64,000 bases of DNA, taken from NCBI RefSeq assembly GCF_015351245.1, contig NZ_JADKSO010000001.1, positions 1-64,000 on the forward strand. The letters are read 5' to 3'. Position numbers and translations under genes: made by a program. Positions 60,406 through 64,000 of the stretch are shown here, one piece after another. The stretch is from Rathayibacter sp. VKM Ac-2879 (GTDB lineage: Bacteria > Actinomycetota > Actinomycetes > Actinomycetales > Microbacteriaceae). Each line of letters opens with the position of its first letter. The stretch's first letter is position 1. The notes under the pieces were generated by a model. The model made no database searches and was not told the origin of the DNA. It saw only the letters and a program-made list of their open reading frames with translations.

Positions 60406-62139
60406 TCAGGACACCCCTTCCACGCTCAGCTGGGACTCGACGATCTCGCGGTAGGTCTCGTTCGACTCGAGGAGCTCGTCGTGCGTGCCACGGCCGACGA
60501 CGCGGCCCGCGTCGAGCACGACGATCTGGTCGGCGTGCCGGATGGTCGAGACGCGCTGGGCCACGATGATCACGGTCGCGTCGGTCGTCGCCGCGGCCAG
60601 CGACTCCCGAAGGCGGGCATCGGTCGCGACGTCGAGGGCCGAGAACGAGTCGTCGAAGAGGTAGACCCGCGGGCGTGCGACGAGGGCGCGCGCGATGCAG
60701 AGCCGCTGACGCTGGCCGCCGGACACGTTGGTGCCTCCCTGGGCCACGGGCTCGTCGAGCCCGTGCTCCTTGCCCCGCACGAAGTCCTCACCCTGGGCGA
60801 TGCGCAGCGCCTCCCACAGCTCCTCGTCGGTCGCGTCGGGGCGACCGAAGCGCAGGTTCGAGCCGATGGTGCCCGAGAAGAGGTAGGGGCGCTGCGGCAC
60901 CAGGCCGACGACCCGAGCGAGCTGCGTGCGATCGAGCGAGGAGACGGGCACCCCGTCGATCGACACCGAGCCCTCCTGTGGATCGAACAGTCGCGGCACG
61001 AGGCCGAGGAGCGTCGTCTTGCCTGCGCCGGTCGAGCCGACGATCGCGGTCGTGCGACCGGGCTCGGCGACGATGTCGATCCCTGCGAGCACGGGGCGCT
61101 CCGCCCCCGGATAGCCGAACACGACCCCCGAGAACTCGACGCGACCGCCGCTCGGAGCGGCGACTCCCCCCGCGGGAGTGGTGAGGCTCGTGCGGGTATC
61201 GAGGACCTCCTGGATGCGCTCGGCACAGATGACGGCACGCGGCACCATCATCACCATGAACACGCCCATCATCACGGCGGTGAGGATCTGGAGGAGGTAC
61301 TGGAGGAACGCCGTGAGCGAGCCGACCTGCATCTGGCCGGCGTCGACGCGATGGCCGCCGAACCAGAGGACGGCGGCGGTGGCCAGGTGGAGGATCATCA
61401 TGATCGCCGGGAACATCAGCACGAAGATGTTGCCCACCTTGATCGAGACCTCGGTGATCGCGGCATTCGACAGGCGATAGCGCTCGGACTCGAACGGCTC
61501 GCGGACGAAGGCGCGGACGACTCGGATGCCCGTGATCTGCTCGCGCAGCACACCGTTGATGCCATCGATGCGCTCCTGCATGAGGCGGAACAGCGGCAGG
61601 AGCAGGAACACGAGGACGCCCACCACGATGAAGAGGACGGGCACCGACACCCACACGAGCCACGAGAGGCCGGCGTCCTCGCGCAGGGCGAAGATGATGC
61701 CTCCGACGCACATGATCGGCGTCGAGACCATGAAGTTCAGGGTCATCAGGACGAGCATCTGGACCTGCTGCACGTCGTTGGTGCCGCGGGTGATGAGGGT
61801 CGCGGTGCCGAAACGGCCGACCTCGAGGCCGCTCAGCGAGTCGACACGGCGGTAGACGTCGCGACGCAGGTCGCGACCGACGGCCATCGCGGTGCGGGCG
61901 CCGAAGTAGACGCCTCCGATCGCCGCGACCACCTGCACGAGGCAGACGCCGAGCATGGTCATGCCCGTCGACCAGATGAAGTCGGTGTCGCCCGTGCCGA
62001 CTCCCTTGTCGATGATCTCGGCATTGAGGCTCGGCAGGTAGAGCGCCGCGAGGGTCGCGACGAGCTGCAGGACGACGACGGCGACGACCCATCGCAGGTA
62101 GGGCTTCGCGTACGAGGACGCGAGGCGGAGCAGGATCAT
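60406..62139 (-). CDS. ABC exporter, first half of a heterodimer
   Basis: A 577-residue half-exporter: MILLRLASSYAKPYLRWVVA begins the six-helix permease (to about 320). The ATPase has Walker A GSTGAGKTTLLG, signature NVSGGQRQRLCIARAL and a Walker B-like YLFDDSFSALDVATD with Asp at the catalytic-base position, where Glu is canonical. This is the degenerate-site pattern of heterodimeric exporters. The ATG at 62139 has GGAGG 5 nt upstream and matches the family start; the longer frame is spurious. The partner gene follows after 1 nt. Confidence 0.9.
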   Translation of the reverse strand: MILLRLASSYAKPYLRWVVAVVVLQLVATLAALYLPSLNAEIIDKGVGTGDTDFIWSTGMTMLGVCLVQVVAAIGGVYFGARTAMAVGRDLRRDVYRRVDSLSGLEVGRFGTATLITRGTNDVQQVQMLVLMTLNFMVSTPIMCVGGIIFALREDAGLSWLVWVSVPVLFIVVGVLVFLLLPLFRLMQERIDGINGVLREQITGIRVVRAFVREPFESERYRLSNAAITEVSIKVGNIFVLMFPAIMMILHLATAAVLWFGGHRVDAGQMQVGSLTAFLQYLLQILTAVMMGVFMVMMVPRAVICAERIQEVLDTRTSLTTPAGGVAAPSGGRVEFSGVVFGYPGAERPVLAGIDIVAEPGRTTAIVGSTGAGKTTLLGLVPRLFDPQEGSVSIDGVPVSSLDRTQLARVVGLVPQRPYLFSGTIGSNLRFGRPDATDEELWEALRIAQGEDFVRGKEHGLDEPVAQGGTNVSGGQRQRLCIARALVARPRVYLFDDSFSALDVATDARLRESLAAATTDATVIIVAQRVSTIRHADQIVVLDAGRVVGRGTHDELLESNETYREIVESQLSVEGVS

Positions 62140-62407
62140 CGGTCCTCCGAGGACAGGAGACGCCAGAGCACGGCGATCGACGCCGGCGATGGAGCGGATG
62201 TACGGGCAGTGGGTTGTGGGGGAACAGCGCGACGACGGCGCTCGAGGAGCGGCAGAGGGCGCCGATCGGGGACAGCGCAAGACAACCATCGACCACCGAC
62301 ACCGGTTCCGCAAGAGCCCGGCCGGACGGTCGGCGGCCGCCCGCGATCGGCGTCCCCGGTCGACGTCGCGCCGCGGAGTTGTCGGAGCCGCCTCCTACAC
62401 TTCGAGG

Positions 62408-63247
62408 ATGCGCATCGCCACCTGGAACGTGAACTCCATCCGGGCCCGCAGCGGCCGCACCATCGACTGGCTCGTGCGCGAGGACATCGATGTGCTGGCC
62501 ATGCAGGAGCTGAAGTGCAAGCCCGAGCAGTTCCCGCACGAGGCCTTCGCCGAGGCCGGCTACCACGTCGACATGGTCGGCTATAGCCAGTGGAACGGCG
62601 TCGGCATCGCCTCCCGCCTGCCGTTGGAGGATGTCGCGATCGGCTTCCCCGGGATGCCCGGCTTCGCCAAGGCGCCCCTCGAGGACGGCTCGTTCCCGCC
62701 CGAGGCGCGCGCGATCGGCGCGACCGTCGACGGCGTCCGCGTCTGGAGCCTCTACGTCCCCAACGGCCGGGCCGTCGGCGATCCGCACTACGACTACAAG
62801 CTCGAGTGGCTCGCGGCCCTCGAGGCGAGCACCCGCCAGTGGCTCGCGGCCGAGCCCGACCTTCCGCTCGCGCTGATGGGCGACTGGAACGTGGCTCCGC
62901 TCGACAGCGACGTGGGCGACCCCTCGCTCGGGCCGGGATCCACGCACGTCTCAGCTCCGGAGCGCGCGGCCTTCGCGGCGTTCGTCGACGCCGGCATGCG
63001 GGACGTGGTGCGTCCCCTCGTACCCGAGGGCTACACCTACTGGGACTACAAGCAGCTGCGGTTTCCGCGCAACGAGGGCCTGCGGATCGACTTCGTGCTC
63101 GGCTCCCCCGCGTTCGGCGAGCTCGTCACCGGAGCGTCCATCCACCGCGACGAGCGCAAGGGCGACGCCCCGAGCGACCACGTTCCCGTCGTGGTCGACC
63201 TCGACCTCGACACGACGCTCGACGACGACCGACCGATGATCTTCTGA
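62408..63247 (+). CDS. xth: Exodeoxyribonuclease III
   Basis: A 279-residue ExoIII/APE-type nuclease for base-excision repair. MRIATWNVNSIRARSGRTID is the conserved start, with Asn; then LAMQELKCKPEQFP (metal Glu), VWSLYVPNGRAVGDPHYDYK (Tyr), LMGDWNVAPLDSDVGDP (Asp/Asn) and DAPSDHVPVVVDL (Asp-His pair). Full length. The ATG is 6 nt after TACACT, so the mRNA is probably leaderless. It diverges from the ABC exporter pair and is followed by a membrane protein gene after 2 nt. Confidence 0.94.
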   Translation: MRIATWNVNSIRARSGRTIDWLVREDIDVLAMQELKCKPEQFPHEAFAEAGYHVDMVGYSQWNGVGIASRLPLEDVAIGFPGMPGFAKAPLEDGSFPPEARAIGATVDGVRVWSLYVPNGRAVGDPHYDYKLEWLAALEASTRQWLAAEPDLPLALMGDWNVAPLDSDVGDPSLGPGSTHVSAPERAAFAAFVDAGMRDVVRPLVPEGYTYWDYKQLRFPRNEGLRIDFVLGSPAFGELVTGASIHRDERKGDAPSDHVPVVVDLDLDTTLDDDRPMIF

Positions 63248-63249
63248 CC

Positions 63250-63729
63250 GTGGCCTCCTCCGCAAAGAACCGCACGCCCCGCCAGCAGCCGCCGCCGCGT
63301 GCTCCCGTGCGCCCCACCGCCCACGACGAGCTGCGCGCGGAGGCGTACCGCTCGGTCCGAGAGAGGATCGCCGCCGGCCGCCCCCTCCGCCGCCGCTGGG
63401 ACCTCGCGCTCTCGGTGCTCGGCTGCCTGGCGCTCGGCCTGCTCTGCGTCGTGCTCGGCTATCTCGCGGCCATCCTCGCCGTGTTCCCGGCGCAGTGCGA
63501 AGGACAGAACTTCGCCTGCGACTTCGACCGCATCGACTGGGGAGTCACGATCGCGCTCCTCCTGCCCCCGAGCGTGGCGCTGATCGCCGTCGGCGTGACG
63601 ATCGTGCGCTACCTCGTCGGCCGCCGCGCCTTCTGGATCCCGGCCGTCGGCATCGTGCTGTGCATCGGAGCGGCCTACCTCGCGTCCTGGCTCGTCACGA
63701 GCTCGATCCCCGGCTCCGCGCTCGCCTGA
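63250..63729 (+). CDS. Small three-helix membrane protein
   Basis: A 159-residue protein with a basic Pro-rich N-terminus (KNRTPRQQPPPRAPVRPT) and three membrane helices at about 53-77 (LSVLGCLALGLLCVVLGYLA), 97-119 and 125-150. The loop after the first helix has two cysteines (FPAQCEGQNFACDFDRIDWG), possibly a disulfide outside. No family recognised. The GTG at 63250 is chosen because it starts 2 nt after the xth stop, implying co-translation; the frame extends upstream only as a shadow of xth. Confidence 0.75.
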   Translation: MASSAKNRTPRQQPPPRAPVRPTAHDELRAEAYRSVRERIAAGRPLRRRWDLALSVLGCLALGLLCVVLGYLAAILAVFPAQCEGQNFACDFDRIDWGVTIALLLPPSVALIAVGVTIVRYLVGRRAFWIPAVGIVLCIGAAYLASWLVTSSIPGSALA

Positions 63730-63768
63730 CGCGGGCGGGGCCGGCCGGGCCGTGCGGCCCGATCGGCA

Positions 63769-64000
63769 TCAGCCCGCACAGTTCGCCTCGTCCTCGAGCT
63801 TCACGTCGGTCTTGTTGATCATCGGTGTGACGCGGACAGCCTGCTCACCGAAGCCGTTCGAATCGCCTGCCGTGAAAGTGACCGTGGCGGTGTCGGACTG
63901 ACCGGGGCTCAGCTGCAGCGAGAGCTTCATCACGGGTCGGCCGAGATCGTCGGTCGTCGACTCCACCCCCCCGAGGCCGCCGGCCCAGCTCGCGTCGGAG
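63769..64000 (-). CDS. C-terminal part of a secreted protein, cut by the window edge
   Basis: The frame is open from the right edge to the TGA at 63769 and encodes at least 76 residues: WAGGLGGVESTTDDLGRPVM, LSLQLSPGQSDTATVTFTAG and VTPMINKTDVKLEDEANCAG. It is beta-strand-rich without membrane helices, similar to the Ig-like or DUF-type C-terminal domains of exported actinobacterial proteins. The GTG inside it at 63966 is not the likely start. No family can be assigned from this piece. Confidence 0.6.
   Translation of the reverse strand, partial: SDASWAGGLGGVESTTDDLGRPVMKLSLQLSPGQSDTATVTFTAGDSNGFGEQAVRVTPMINKTDVKLEDEANCAG

Noticed and set aside
58044..62586. Very long frames of 840-880 codons opposite pyrE and the ABC exporter genes
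   Set aside because: They are Asp/Arg/His-rich shadows of well-recognised genes on the other strand, caused by the high GC content.

Overview
The window is high-GC actinobacterial DNA. The likely family is Microbacteriaceae (Rathayibacter/Clavibacter-like relatives); this is inferred from gene content (furA-catalase pair, DUF7882-type small proteins, MarP protease, Eis-type acetyltransferase, a LAxTG sortase substrate, actinobacterial type I-E Cas proteins) and cannot be fixed to a genus from sequence alone. No rRNA or tRNA gene lies inside, but the left edge carries what looks like the promoter and boxA of an rRNA operon running leftwards out of the window.

Layout. 1-6.2 kb: rRNA leader, an MMPL exporter behind a perfect palindrome, a furA-katA oxidative-stress operon under its own Fur-type operator, and an HtrA-like protease. 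6.2-19.5 kb: a VOC-fold protein, purS-purQ, a glycosyltransferase, a beta-phosphoglucomutase/GH65 phosphorylase operon with a LacI-type operator, DUF1697, an Eis-type acetyltransferase, the MarP protease and purL, so the FGAM synthase genes purSQ and purL are split by about 9 kb. 19.5-26.2 kb: a LysM lipoprotein and a TetR-MMPL-YhgE/Pip export module; this MMPL protein carries a C-terminal P-loop ATPase-like domain. 26.4-36.6 kb: small metabolic and stress genes (chorismate mutase, Ohr, alcohol dehydrogenase, CsbD), then a patch of three gene remnants with large deletions (Mn-catalase, SDR epimerase, alpha/beta hydrolase), several short Microbacteriaceae-type genes and an AbiEi/DUF559-like protein. 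36.6-50 kb: purA, an AT-richer 600-bp region with direct repeats and a decayed mini-CRISPR, a complete type I-E cas operon (cas3-cse1-cse2-cas7-cas5-cas6-cas1-cas2) and a 41-repeat array. 50-64 kb: a cell-wall nucleotidase, HAD phosphatases, a TrmH methyltransferase, pyrE, a heterodimeric ABC exporter pair, exonuclease III, and a partial gene at the right edge.

Themes. Purine/pyrimidine synthesis (purS, purQ, purL, purA, pyrE) is scattered through the window. Oxidative-stress genes are frequent (catalase/FurA, Ohr, CsbD, and the Mn-catalase remnant). A -10-like TANNNT hexamer lies 6-7 nt upstream of many start codons, so leaderless transcription appears common; in one divergent pair the two -10 elements overlap symmetrically. 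The parts most worth following up are the mini-CRISPR upstream of cas3 (possibly a CreA-like regulatory guide), the 87-bp palindromic elements, the MMPL-ATPase fusion, and a 19-codon leaderless upstream ORF overlapping a glycosyltransferase start.
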